NCBI GenBank assembly: GCA_963920525.1 | Contig: OY986435.1 | Coordinates: 102,361,115-102,425,114 of the forward strand | Length of the DNA: 64,000 nt | Direction of reading: 5' to 3' | DNA from: Dichetophora obliterata | Taxonomy: Eukaryota > Arthropoda > Insecta > Diptera > Sciomyzidae | Part shown: in pieces, positions 32,131 through 43,636 of the stretch | How the letters are laid out: each line of letters starts with the position of its first letter | Numbering within the stretch: the first letter of the stretch is position 1 | The notes under the pieces: generated by a model | What the model saw: only the letters and a program-made list of their open reading frames with translations | Told to the model about the DNA's origin: nothing | The model's database searches: none | Program-made: the position numbers and the translations under genes

Positions 32131-33742
32131 TTGTGATTGTGAAATTTCTTTATATAGTAAATTTGGAAAAATTCCCGTTATTTTTACATCAAAATTATTG
32201 CGATATTTTTTAAAAAACTATAGATGTTCTCAGTACAACGTACTTTTCTATGAAAAGTCGTTAATTAAGAATAATTACGGTATACGAAAGCTTTTTGCGT
32301 AATATTTTTTACAGAAAGTATGTTAAAACATTTTTCCTTATTTTCACATCAAAACTATTGCGATAATTTGAAAACTTGAGATTTTTTTATACAACTCATT
32401 TTCTGAAGGCAAAGTCAAAATCGCCTCAAAATGAAAAAAAATGCAATTAAAATTTCAAATTTCTCGGTTACTTTTTAATCGATCTCCCTAAAATTTTCTT
32501 TGACTGAAAGTTAAATTAAATCAAACGCTACAAATTTGAGTGTGAAACTATTGCAATTAAATTATTTACATAATTTAATAATTAAATTAAATAACTTACA
32601 ACTTGGCTACAGGCCAAAATTCTTGTGGCAGCACTATTCACATCAGTTAAGTCCGCTAAATGCGGCCATTAAGAATTGTGAGAGCTCTCTTTGTGAGTAT
32701 ATTTTTTGACAGGAGATGGCTTCCCAATCAACTGTCAATGCTACCTGGGTAATTATGCCATGGCTCGAAATTTAAAGCAATTGCAAGGTTGCAAAGTTGA
32801 TGAAAGATTAAAAGTGTTATATCTCTCATTTTTCAATCGATTTTGATCAATGATAACTTTTTGAAAAGGTATTTCAATTAAAAGAACAATTTAGTGCTAA
32901 ATGAGTAAGAAAAATAAGTAAAATATTGCTTATTTTTAATTAATTTGAATAAAACTACATATTTTTCTATGTAATACGTATTCACATTTTTTTAAGCCCA
33001 ATTGCGTCCATCAAACATAATCCGATCGTCACCAAATTTCATATCAGAAACTTCTAAGCCAAATGGAAACTTTTTATGCCCAGGACAGATCGATCGCAAA
33101 CATTTTTTTTCAAATAACCGGTTTAATGTACAAATTGTTCATTTACTTGAAGACCATCATAACTCAAAAACCCGATTTTTGTTCTTTATATCATGCTTCG
33201 TACTGTGTAAAAATTTCATGTTATTATTTTGAATACTCTCCCCGTGAGAAGAGAATATGCCTCTCGCTTTTCTTACAAGGTGCAAGGCAACTGAAAACTT
33301 TAAACGCATTTTCTGCAAAATTGCTTTTTTGAGTTATGACGTTCTTCAATATATATGTATTTTGCGATATTTATTTTGAAAGCTTTTTTTTTCTTTCCAA
33401 AACCGTTTTAAAATCGAAAATTGATTAAAAATTACTGAGTAAATGATTGTTAAATCAAAAAATTAAATTTTGGGGTGTATTAACAATTTCAAGTATGGTG
33501 TCATGTTATACTCGACCAGATCTACAATCTGTCAAAGTCTTATTGACAAGCTATGTCAATTTGTATTTTCAGAATCTTGTAATCAATTAAAAAAAAATTA
33601 AATTTTCAAAACATTGTTTGCCTAAACTAAACCTCCCTTAAACTTAATTAAATTATATTATTATTATTATTATGAAAATTATAAATTATTACAAATTGTA
33701 TGAATATAAATTAAATGTCCTTTTGTAAATTGTCTTTTATAG
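32131..33742. other. Unassigned AT-rich spacer with a local duplication
   Basis: At about 32,190 and 32,337 a block (TTTACATCAAAATTATTGCG / TTCACATCAAAACTATTGCG) occurs twice, spaced about 147 bp. No gene; the first exon of the Ly6 gene was searched for here but not found. Confidence 0.45.
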
Positions 33743-34257
33743 ATTTTGGCATTGCTGTGCAATGCTACAAATGTACTGTAACAGTCGAAAAACTATTTGT
33801 AAGCAACAATACATTTGTTACACCCATGTGCTCCAAGTTTGATGGCTCCGACGAATATATTGTTGATTGCCCGTTTTCAACAATGTGCTTAAAGACAATA
33901 TCCACACTGCATTTACAAAATGGCCAAAACCAGGACACAGTAACAAGAGGATGTGCACAACAAAAGGACACAACACAAGTGAGAAATATACATTTTACGA
34001 CAGAGCTAGAATATTCTTTTAAAAATTTAATAAATTTTAACATTTTACAGGTTTTTCGAAATAAGCAATGGCAACAGAAACACTCGGTGCAAGAGGTATA
34101 CGAGGAAGGATGTGATGAATTCAAAGAGGACAATCTAGCAGCTTCAGTTAAAACTCACTGCTACTGTCGTGGAGATTTGTGCAATTCTGCTACAAGAAAC
34201 AATGCAATGACTGTGATATTTACTTTTGTAACTTTGCTGCCTCTGCTTACTTTATAA
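33743..34257 (+). CDS. Ly6/uPAR-domain GPI-anchored protein, last two exons
   Basis: Secreted three-finger protein tethered to the outer membrane. Exon 33,743-33,978 follows an acceptor (CTTTTATAG) and enters with two bases of a split codon. A 72-base GT-AG intron (33,979-34,050, donor CAA|GTGAGA, acceptor TTTTACAG) leads to exon 34,051-34,257, in frame. The spliced product begins with the end of a signal peptide (FGIAVQCYKC), has ten cysteines in Ly6 spacing and the diagnostic CYCRGDLCN close. It ends in a hydrophobic tail (AMTVIFTFVTLLPLLTL), a GPI-attachment signal. Insect relatives such as quiver, boudin and crooked act in junction assembly and neuronal excitability; which paralogue this is cannot be told. 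The start codon and signal-peptide exon lie upstream, not identified. No stops or frameshifts, so probably a live gene. An AATAAA lies at 34,350. Confidence 0.85.
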
Positions 34258-35180
34258 GAATTAATCTGTTGATGGTTTACGGGTAAAATTGTTCACTTCT
34301 AAAAATATTTAACCAGTGGATACTTCCAAGTTGGATATATAATCAGGGAATAAAGAAAACCAGCTAAATATTTAACCAGGTTGTCTAAGATAACGAAGAT
34401 TTATTATGCGCTTTAATATAATTTGTATTGTTCAATTGTGTTTTCGCTATTGTTCAGTTGTTTTTTGTGAGTGATAGAAAGTATTTTTTAGTGTTTGAAT
34501 GAATTTTTGCCGATTTTTGCCCCATTTATGGCCGAGAAAACATAAACGCTATGAATTTACAACGGCAGCATTTAAATTAGCTTATTGCCACAACCCTCAA
34601 GTGAAAAATTCAAAATGGCAAAGGGTCTTATCAAAACATATGGCAAAATGTCAAAATCTTGGGTTAACTCTGGACTTTTGTTTGGAAAAAAACTGAAAAA
34701 AATCAACATTTAGCCATTAAAATTAACGAGGGATTTTAACCACTGGTTAAATTTTATTGACCTGAATAAGTTCTTGCCTGGTTAGAGCTAAAATATATAA
34801 AAGTAAACAGTTTTGCCCTAAAACATGAAAAAATATATTTAATAGAATTTGACTGTAATGCGATAATTGTTTTAAGTCTAACATAAAATGTTAGCAAATT
34901 TATCTCGAATAAAATAATATTTAAAAAAAGTAAATATACCAATATGCATGTATGTAAGTTGTTTTTTTCCTTAGATCAAATTGTTTTAAAAAAATCGCAA
35001 TAACTTAAGCTTTTTTGTTAGAAGTATATGTATGATGACATTGTTAAAATATATTAACTCTTTGTTATGTTATAAATGTATTTTAGACGATATTATTTGT
35101 ATATACTTCTAAAATGTACATTCCACTAAAATGTACAAAAAAATCAAATTCATCATTAATTAAATAAAAACAACTTTATC
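34258..35180. other. 3-prime flank of the Ly6 gene, otherwise unassigned
   Basis: AATAAA at 34,350 is a plausible polyadenylation signal. A 65-codon plus frame at 34,499-34,696 has no recognisable domain. Nothing else supported. Confidence 0.45.
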
Positions 35181-35182
35181 TA

Positions 35183-35399
35183 TGGGTCTGTTCGGAAATG
35201 AATCATGATGCGCAAACTGCTTTTGTAGCACAAGTAAAATGTTCGAAAAAAGGCCAAATTCTTAAATGTAATTTTTCTATCAAGCGACACTCATCATTCG
35301 CATCAAAAAAATTTACGTTGCATTTGGACGCTTGAAAAATGCCAGTTGTGGGCATTTCGTTTCATTATGCAAATGCAGTATGCATTTCGAAACAGACCC
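35183..35399. mobile_element. 217-bp MITE with GGGTCTGTT termini
   Basis: TGGGTCTGTTCGGAAATG at the left is inverted as CATTTCGAAACAGACCC at the right, with TA on each side (35,181-35,182; 35,400-35,401). It lies in the 3-prime part of a LINE ORF1 remnant. Confidence 0.7.
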
Positions 35400-35454
35400 T
35401 ATTTTAACCTTAGAAGTGTAATAGTAATTCAATTTTATAATGCAAGAGTATGTT

Positions 35455-36006
35455 GAACCTTTTCGCAGCACCTGTCCGCGCCTGAGTTCGGAAAAAAGAT
35501 ATGAAACAGTTTGGGCATAAGACATGACTGGCAATGAAAGTAGAGGTGCCAGCACTGGCAAAGGAGAAGAAATCGATATGTTTGCTGTATTCGAAGTAGA
35601 AGTTAAAATAGGTGGAGGGGCTGATATACCACATATGTCCATGTCATCAGCATTGTCATGTTCGGCTCCAATGTAGAGTTGGAGTTGAATCCGTTTTTTG
35701 CTTACTACGAATTGACTCTTCAATATATTTAAAATCGTCGAAAAGAGACTGGTATTTATAAAATTTTGCAGAAAGCGAAGAAAGTTCCTTACTTATTTCA
35801 GAGAAGTCTTGCTTCGTCTGCTTATAAAGCTTGTAGAAGTTGATGTCAGCCAATCTACATTTCTTGCAAGACCAACGCAACCCTTTACCTTCCTCAATAC
35901 AATCCGCAACTCGACCTGTCACGCCTGCACATTTGGTGTGAACAGCATTATCACATAACCAACATGATAAAAACCGTTCAGTTTCACCCCTTACAAAGCA
36001 GCCAGG
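35455..36006 (-). pseudogene. LINE ORF1-type protein with a PHD-like zinc finger, broken
   Basis: The frame from MTCAKPGC (36,006) shows a PHD-like Cys4-His-Cys3 pattern: CFVRGETERFLSCWLC, HTKCAGV and RWSCKKC. It is followed by a Lys/Ser-rich coiled region to 35,656. A one-base shift continues it in the frame ending near 35,455 (SSPLPVLAP, VMSYAQTVS, SELRRGQVLRK). I know the same order of words from first open frames of non-LTR retrotransposons in flies, where the product is thought to bind nucleic acid. No endonuclease or RT is adjacent. Upstream residues read as an artificial extension to 36,078. Confidence 0.55.
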
Positions 36007-36078
36007 CTTAGCACAAGTCATAAAAGCACAAGATAAAAGGACGAAAATAAGGTAAAAAACACTGCACTTAATTGACAA

Positions 36079-37285
36079 ACAAAAATTTTAAAATTTTTTC
36101 AATAAGAAAAAAAAATTAGCGTTGTAACCACCCCGCACTCAATAGTTCCTAAAAGTATGCAACGATTACCAAAAGAATGCAGCAAAAATTTAGCATACAA
36201 TTGATGTAAATCTGCTGAATTTAAGGATGAGAAACAACAGAAACAAGCGAATATAAATTTATTAACAAAACTTAAAAACTTTGCTTCCACAGCTTATGAA
36301 AAATTTGTCAGAAACAAATTTTTTCCCCTTCTTTTATAGATTAAATGGAAAAGTAAACAAAATTACAAAAACCTAACTGAAAGACGTCCTCAAATGTCCC
36401 AAAAAGCACAAGTTTACGCAAAAGTTAGAATTTAATATTCAAAACACTGGAATTACTTAAAAATTTTCGCAACCAATTTATCAAACAACCTATTCAGAAC
36501 GAGATTTGATGAGAATTGAATAAATTCTGAAAATGCTATAAAATAGTTTTTTTCAAAACTGTTTTTGAAGTGGTCGGTAAAAAAATCGAAATTTTTCGAA
36601 CAAAAGCATTAGTGTTAAGTCAATTTTTTTTGAAAAATTTATATTTTTATTGGCTTTTTTATAGGAGCTCTCAAAGATCATTTACAGGAGCTTTAAAAAT
36701 CTTTATTTAAAAAAAAAAAACAAAATTTTTTCAATAACTTTAAAAAGTATGTACGTTTCTATATTAGTCCAATTAAATCAGAAAAATTCTTAAAAAGCTC
36801 GTTTTTTCGGCCTCCTTAGTGAGTATAAGCATGAATTCAAGATTTCAAGAATTAATGAAACCGAATGAGCGGTTTAACAGTTGTTTACGATTCTTTTAAG
36901 AGATTTGTACTACAGCGTCCTCTACCTAAATACAAATGTTAATGCTAATCTTATGAGTGGTTTACAAGTTTGAAGGATTTAAATATAACTGTTAGATTTA
37001 TGTCGTTATTGCTGTAAAAGTGTTAATAGAAAATAGTTTATGTATTATTGTGACAATATTTCTAGACAAATAGAAAATTTAATTAGCATTTTTAATCAAT
37101 ATATTATTCATTCATTTAGCTGAGAAAAAATTCAAACTTAAAAGTTAAAAAATCAAAAGAATTTACTTGCATGAAGCCAATTGTTTTTTTCCAGAAAATT
37201 ATTTTTTATAGTTTTTCATTATTCTTAAAAAATAATTTGTTTTTTAATTATATTTGAGCTTAATGGCAAATAAGTTCATGAAGCA
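36079..37285. other. Unassigned AT-rich spacer
   Basis: No gene, terminal repeat or array supported. Confidence 0.45.
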
Positions 37286-38530
37286 ACAGGTTATTAAGGT
37301 TGAAGCAACAACAAGTTATTTTCAGAACAAACCACCAAGCAGACTAGACAGACTATTTCGACATCAACTTTTTAGTAGTCTTCTGTAGCTTCTGCAGTCG
37401 ATCCACTTTGATAAGCTTAAAATCAAATTTTATTTTTTTATATTTTTTTGAATGTATACCATCGTAAAAATATACTCCGAAAGTTTCAAGACAATTGAAT
37501 AAAAATTGCTGTAGTTATAAGCACAAACGTCCGTACATGGAAAAAATTTAAACGCGTTTTTTTCGAAAAGTACTGTTTAAAACCAGTGGACAGCATTACT
37601 CGAAAACTATGCTAAGGATCACTACCAAATTTGATGCACTTGTTAAGCAAATGCAAGTGGTATTTTTAATTGTTCGATTTTTATTTTGGAGAAATCCTTT
37701 TTTTATAACCTAAAAAATCAACATTTTTCCAAAATCTTCGATTAAAAGCTCAAAAAAATTCAGCAGAACTTTAAAAAATTTTTTTTACTGATCAAGCTCC
37801 GAAAAATCGTGTCCACCGCATATTTCCGGTGCTTTACTAAACTACGGATTCGTGCTATATTAATTAATATTTGCTATCCAAAAAACTCAAAAAGTTTTCT
37901 TTAAAAGTTATATAATTATAATGTTAAAAAAATAAATTAGCTAAAATAAACAGTCGCTTTAAAATAAATTTTTGACCTAGAATTACGTCTTACAGCGCGG
38001 TTTGAAAGAGGGTCATTTCCAAAAAATTTTTCAAGCACATTTAAGGATTTTAGTTGACACTTTAGGGTATACCTATAGACATTAATATTCATAGTACAAA
38101 GAAAAAATATATGCCAAAATATGAGTTGGAGTACGAGTGAAACGAATATCTAACTTTGGGTTTTGTTACTTCTTTAGCAAAGTCACAAAATAGCAAAATT
38201 TAAGAAGAACTAATCCATAAATTCGTATGAGAAAATTATACACAAGCTGCTTCAGTAGCTGCTTATGCTGTTGTTATGGTTGTTTGTTTGGTTGTTTTTG
38301 TGGTTGTTGTTGTTGGTTTGGTTCGCAATCGTGTCGTTTGTTGTTGTTGTTATTAATATGTATGTAAAGTTTATAGATATAAATACAAATAAGTTGCTTT
38401 CGTTTTCGGTCGTTTGTTATTGGTTTTGTTTATTTTCAGCAAGATAAATAAAATAGAGAATACAGATGTGTGTTACTACAGAGCCAGTATGTATTACTAC
38501 TACGCAGTTTTGCGCATGCGTTCATAGTGG
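37286..38530. repeat. Dispersed repeat R, copy 1
   Basis: 37,979-38,530 is a direct copy of 45,495-46,005: TTTAAGGAT(T/A)(T/A)TAGTTGACAC, AAGTCACAAAATAGCAAAAT, TTATTAATATGTATGTAAA, TTTATTTTCAGCAAGATAAA. It ends at TTTGCGCATGCGTT. Upstream, 37,310-37,385 also resembles 45,320-45,395 (AGCAGAC..AGACAGA, TTTAGTAGTCTT). A shorter inverted copy is at 61,196-61,345. GTTGTT-rich tracts at 38,262-38,355 are shared. Element class unknown. Confidence 0.65.
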
Positions 38531-39199
38531 ACGCTTTGGCTGAAGCTGATGCATAAATCTGCTTTGTCGACCTTTTTTTGATCATAGTAAACGCTTATTC
38601 AACGCTGCACAAACTAGCTTATTGAGCTTACTGGTGTTGATAGTGCGCGCTTTATGCTTGTGGCTGACTGAAGCTTTGTTTTCATTTGTTTTTTTTTAAA
38701 TAATGCCCTCAATTGCGTTTTGCAAATTAAATGAAAGTTTTTTGTTTATTAGTATGAAGAAGAGTAAAGAGAAAGGGAAAAAAAGAACTGTGTTAATTTT
38801 TAATAAACACAGACATTACGTTGTTAGTAGAAATTTTAAAATTCTGTTTTGCATTCCACGAAGTGGTTCGATGTTTTGTATTTCTAATTTGTATCGAAGT
38901 AAACAACAATTTCGGAACAGGTTAGGAGAATAGAGGAAATAAGGGAAGGAAGGAAAGAACTTGCATGAGATTTTGTTTGTAGCTTTGTTGGTAGTTTATA
39001 AGCTAGTGAAGATTGTTGTGATCACAAAAAAACCAAGGCATAACAACGGTAGAAAAATCAGCACAAAAGTACCCAAGAAGTACGCAAGAATAACGAAATC
39101 AAAACCCCACAACTGTTAAAACTTCACCACAAAAAGATATCCAACATATAAAACAAAATCAACGAAAATATTGCTAACAATCAAAATAGAAAAACAAGT
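38531..39199. other. Unassigned spacer
   Basis: A plus frame of 76 codons at 38,703-38,933 is basic but matches nothing I know. An AAGGAAGG-type purine run is at 38,935-38,960. Confidence 0.4.
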
Positions 39200-39207
39200 G
39201 CCGAAAC

Positions 39208-41015
39208 CAAGGTTGCCAGCCAAAATTCGGAACATTTCCCACGAAAATTACATTTTTCCCAAAGTAACATAAATTAAATACCACCAATATTACCATGGGT
39301 TTACCAGGTAAACAAAAAAAATTCCCACAGCAATTAAAAAATACCAAAAAAAATCCCACGATCATTAAAAATTACCACAAAAATACCACGCGTTTTAAAA
39401 ATACCACCAAAAATCCCATATGCATTTAAAAATCCCACAAAAAACCCATACGTATTAAAAATACCACGAAAAATCCCATATGCATAAGAAATTTTAAAAA
39501 TTTTTTAGAAATACCAGAAATTTTTGCATTTAAATAAGCAGAAATAAATAGACACGTCCATAGTTCTATAACAAATAAATAACATACAAATTGTTTGACA
39601 TAAAGTTAATTGTTATACATATCACATGTTTTAGTCTTATATTTGAGATCGTTTATAAAAATAAAATAATAAAAAATAAACAAAATAAAATAAAAATATT
39701 GTTTTCAAAAATATTTGTGGTTTGTGAGGTGATAAGCAATTTATTTAAACACAATATGACTTTTCAAAAATTTAGGTACTTATTTCTAATATCAAATAAT
39801 AAAGTGACTTCAGAATAAAAAATAAACAAAATAAAATATATATACAGTTTTCAAAAATATTTGTGCTTTGTGAAGTGATAAACAGTTAATTCAACACAAT
39901 ATGATTTTTCAAAAATTTGGGTACGTATTTCTAATATAAAATAATGTCAGTGACTTTAAAAATAAACAAAATAAAATAAATATTATTTTGTACTTTGTAT
40001 TTAAGATATTTGTACTATGTAAAGAGATAAACAGTTGATTTCAACACAATATGATTTTTAAAAAATGTAGGTACTTATTTCTAATATAAAATAATATACA
40101 TACATGACTTCAGAAATAAAAAATAAACAAAATAAAATAATTATAAAGTTTTTAAAAATATTTTTGCTTTGTGACTTCAGATATAAATAGTTTTAATTCA
40201 TTAAGAAAGTTTTAGAATAATGTTAGTTTTGTTTTTTGTGTTCGTATATATCAAGGATGGAAAACGTGCGAACATATTTTGAACACTTCTTTTACACTAA
40301 CAATTTACAACTAAAAAACCAAAGAAATAATGGTGGTATTCAATGAACGCCGTATTTGTGATGCTTATAGCGTAAGAGCGATATTTTTACAGAAGCTTAT
40401 TTTGCGACGTGCGCAGGTTACGACACAAAATCGTGGTGTAAACAGAGCATATAATGCGTATGATGGCAACTGTGATTTAATTTTGATTTTAAAAGATAAA
40501 TGCTGACCAATGGATTCGATAAGTAAACTTGCAAATATTGTCTATTATTGTTTTGGTAGTACTTATATATTTCACTTTTTTGGAAGTTTAAAATAATTTT
40601 TGTAAGCTTAACGCTTGCATGCGAAATGTAGAATTTTCAGAAAAGGTCAGAATTTTTTCAGAAAAGAATGCGCTATAAGTTTTTATGCAATTTTGTGATG
40701 TCAACTTGTTCTTAAAACAAATATGTAATTTAATCGTTTATATTAGCATAAACTTATAGCTTTACACCACTGAATATATACGTCGATCATCGAATACTAT
40801 GATTAAGATTTTGCTTAATAAAAGTGAAAAAAAAATTTAAGAAAAAATTCCCAAATTCCCATGCAATTAAAAAATACCACTCTGAATTCCCACGGCAATT
40901 AAAAAACACCACATTGAATTAAAAAAATACCATGGGAGTTCCCAAAAAAAAAAATACCCAAGACCAATTAAAAACTACCATGAATGGGATTTTTCCCACA
41001 ATACTGGCAACCTTG
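39208..41015. mobile_element. hAT element with CAAGGTTGCCAG ends and perfect 8-bp target duplication
   Basis: CAAGGTTGCCAG at the left is inverted exactly at the right (CTGGCAACCTTG). The octamer GCCGAAAC flanks both sides (39,200-39,207; 41,016-41,023). Subterminal repeats of the type CCCAC-X-AATTAAAAAATACC run in the same orientation at both ends (39,230-39,500; 40,845-41,000). The interior holds a 150-bp tandem array and no transposase. Confidence 0.9.
39665..40185. repeat. Tandem array, unit about 141-159 bp, 3.5 copies
   Basis: AAAAATAAACAAAATAAAAT starts units at 39,671, 39,817, 39,958 and 40,117. Each is followed by TTTGTG(A/G)AG(T/A)GATAA, CAACACAATATGA and TTTCTAATATAAAATAAT. It lies inside the hAT. 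Confidence 0.8.
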
Positions 41016-41316
41016 GCCGAAACCCATTTAAAAATGCAGTACGACGCAATAAATAATAAAACTAAACAAAAAAATTAAAACTATGTGATCAAATAAGAAT
41101 AAAGCTCCAAAAATAATTTTAAAAATGCTCTACAACAAAGCATTGGAGCTTATAGAAATTATATTTTTCAAATGGCTAACAATTTTGAAATTTAAAATTC
41201 ATATTGGTGCAATTATTCACACTTTAAAATGTTCATATAAAAGTGGTGTTATTTCAAATATTAGTTTTGTATGAATGTTTTCAATATAATAGTTGCACTG
41301 AGATACCTTCTAAACA

Positions 41317-41554
41317 TATCTGTGTCGACAAGGAATAACAGCTAAAGTGTCATTTCAATGTTTCGAGAAATTTTGCTTTAAAGTTTTCGATCTCCATATA
41401 AGTTGTTTGAAAGGCAGTTTGCTGAATCAGAATCGCGCTATAATCTCCCGATTTTGTATGTGTACGGAAATATATGCGTGGAACACATCTGCATCATGAA
41501 CTCAACTTTGACTTAACTCGACTTTAGCGGTTATTCCTTGTCGGCACAGATATA
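41317..41554. mobile_element. MITE with TGTGTCGA termini, copy 2
   Basis: ATCTGTGTCGACAAGGAATA at the left is inverted as TATTCCTTGTCGGCACAGAT at the right. The interior TTTCGAGAAATTTTGCTTTA corresponds to the copy at 5,744-5,996. Confidence 0.7.
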
Positions 41555-41559
41555 TTCAA

Positions 41560-43636
41560 GGAAAAAGATTTAAAAAGCTCTGAATACAAATTTTATACGT
41601 TCATATTATGTCTATTAATAATAAATAATAACAATGAAACCCATATTATATAGCCACAATAATAATGAACCATTAGTGCAGATATTTTTTTTCACTATTA
41701 ATTTATTGAAAAAATAAAAGTTGCACTATAGTATCTATATTATTATTATTATGCTAGCGTGATGACTATAAAATCTATACCGTATATCTGATTTTCATAA
41801 AAAGGGTATCAAACGAAAGGCCTTGCTCTGCAGATGTGCAATAGTATCCTTTTTTTAAATAGTGCCTGTTTTTTAAAAAAAGCTATAACAAATTTCTTCT
41901 ATAGTGAAAGTATGTTTTCAGCATGTGCCTAAAAATATGTGAATTATTTTTTACAAAGAATTTGTGTAGTTTGTGATGTTTTCATTGCCATCTATCGGCC
42001 AATAGCTATGAAACCGTTGTACTCAAAGAAGTAAAATATAAGGAAATGGTGTAGCTAACACACACACTGTACGTGAAATGTCGCACCATTCGTAAATTGT
42101 GCAAGCGAGACAGTGTTTTTTGACATTTCTGAGAACCTTGGCATCTGATTGGAAGACTGCTCAACAAAATAGTTGAAAATAATATAATTTTAAGCATTTT
42201 TCACTGCTTAAAAAGCGACGAAATCAAAGATAAAAACCATAAAACTTAATGCAACATGTGTTTTGCGGTTAAAAATTGTTAAAGTTCCCGAAAACTTAAA
42301 AACAATGCGCTTTCGTTCCACTGGGAAATATGTCCATACGGCTTGACTTATTTCAACAAAAGTGCTTGATTTAGTTTCTCACGATATTTTTGTAACTTAT
42401 TTTTATTAGAAATGTTTATATTTTTCATTAAAAATGGTTTTAAAAAGCAAATTAGACCCAGTTAATTTTGCGCCAGTTTGATCAAACCACATCTGTCAAA
42501 ACACAAACACTGCTTCAGGGGCGCAGTCATTTTTCACAGTTGAATATATTTTTGGGGCGCTCCTGTTTTCAGCATAGTGAATCAGATTTAGTACCTATTT
42601 GTTAAATTTTTCTGATTTCTGCACAACTAAGCAGAAACACCCAAAAAAATAAGGATTTAAAAAAAATTAATCTTATCTCATTTGCAATTAAAATTCAAGT
42701 TTAAAATTTTAGGCCTTTAAATTTAGAAAAATTACCTAAAAATCTTGCTGTTTTTCTAGTTTTTCAACAAAACTAAGCTTTATGAGTATTTAAACAAAGG
42801 TAATGCACGCATCTATTCAACGAGGTGTCAAACATAACATTCCATGCATAACTTTTTAAGAAATTTTTTTTCTTATGGTTAGAATTTGTCTGAAATACTA
42901 GTGGCTTCCCTTTTACGAAAGCAATACATTTAAAAGAGAATTATTAAAAAGACAACTACATCCAGAAGTACTGTTTACAGCGAAGCCTGTGTTGGACTTA
43001 CTGAGGTTCGTAATCCTTAAGCAGCGGCCGAAGGCCTTCTATTAAAAAGAGACAACTAAATACAATTATTTTTTTATTTAATTTGGAAAAACCACTCGAT
43101 TTTAAGTAAAAAAAGGGTTGTATTTTAAATGCATTATTTTTATGTTTGATATCTTATTGATTAGATACTTGTATAATCTTTATTTTGATACCCATAAAGT
43201 TAAGTTTTGTTGGAAAACTTAAAAAATCAGCTGGATTTTTAGTTCATTTTTTCCAAAGTTGGATGTCTAAAACTTCTAAGCCAAGTGCGAGCGATCTGAA
43301 ATTTTTTAAATAATTAGAGTTGTTGCTATTCTTGCAATGTTCCTTCTATTTTAATGCATAAGAACAAACTTCAACAGTTTGGGCCTTCTTTTACGATACA
43401 ACCGAATACGGCCCTGTGCGATTGTTTCTGTATTTGTGTGAACTAACACCAATATAGAAAATACCACACTTTTCTGCTATTACACCACTTCCTTATATTT
43501 TACTTCTTTGGTTGTACTGCTGTAGTGAAAACATGTTTTCGGCATATGCCTAAAAATATATGACGTATTTTAAAACCAATTCGTATACTGGAATGATTTT
43601 TTGCAGTTGAAAAAAAAATTCTAAACTGTTTGTAAA
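41560..43636. other. Unassigned region with two pairs of local repeats
   Basis: 41,895-41,960 recurs in direct orientation at 43,523-43,590 (ATGTTTTC(A/G)GCAT(G/A)TGCC). 42,010-42,052 is inverted at 43,478-43,520 (AAGAAGTAAAATATAAGGAA). A shuffled or partly deleted foldback would explain this. No gene was supported between them. Confidence 0.45.
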
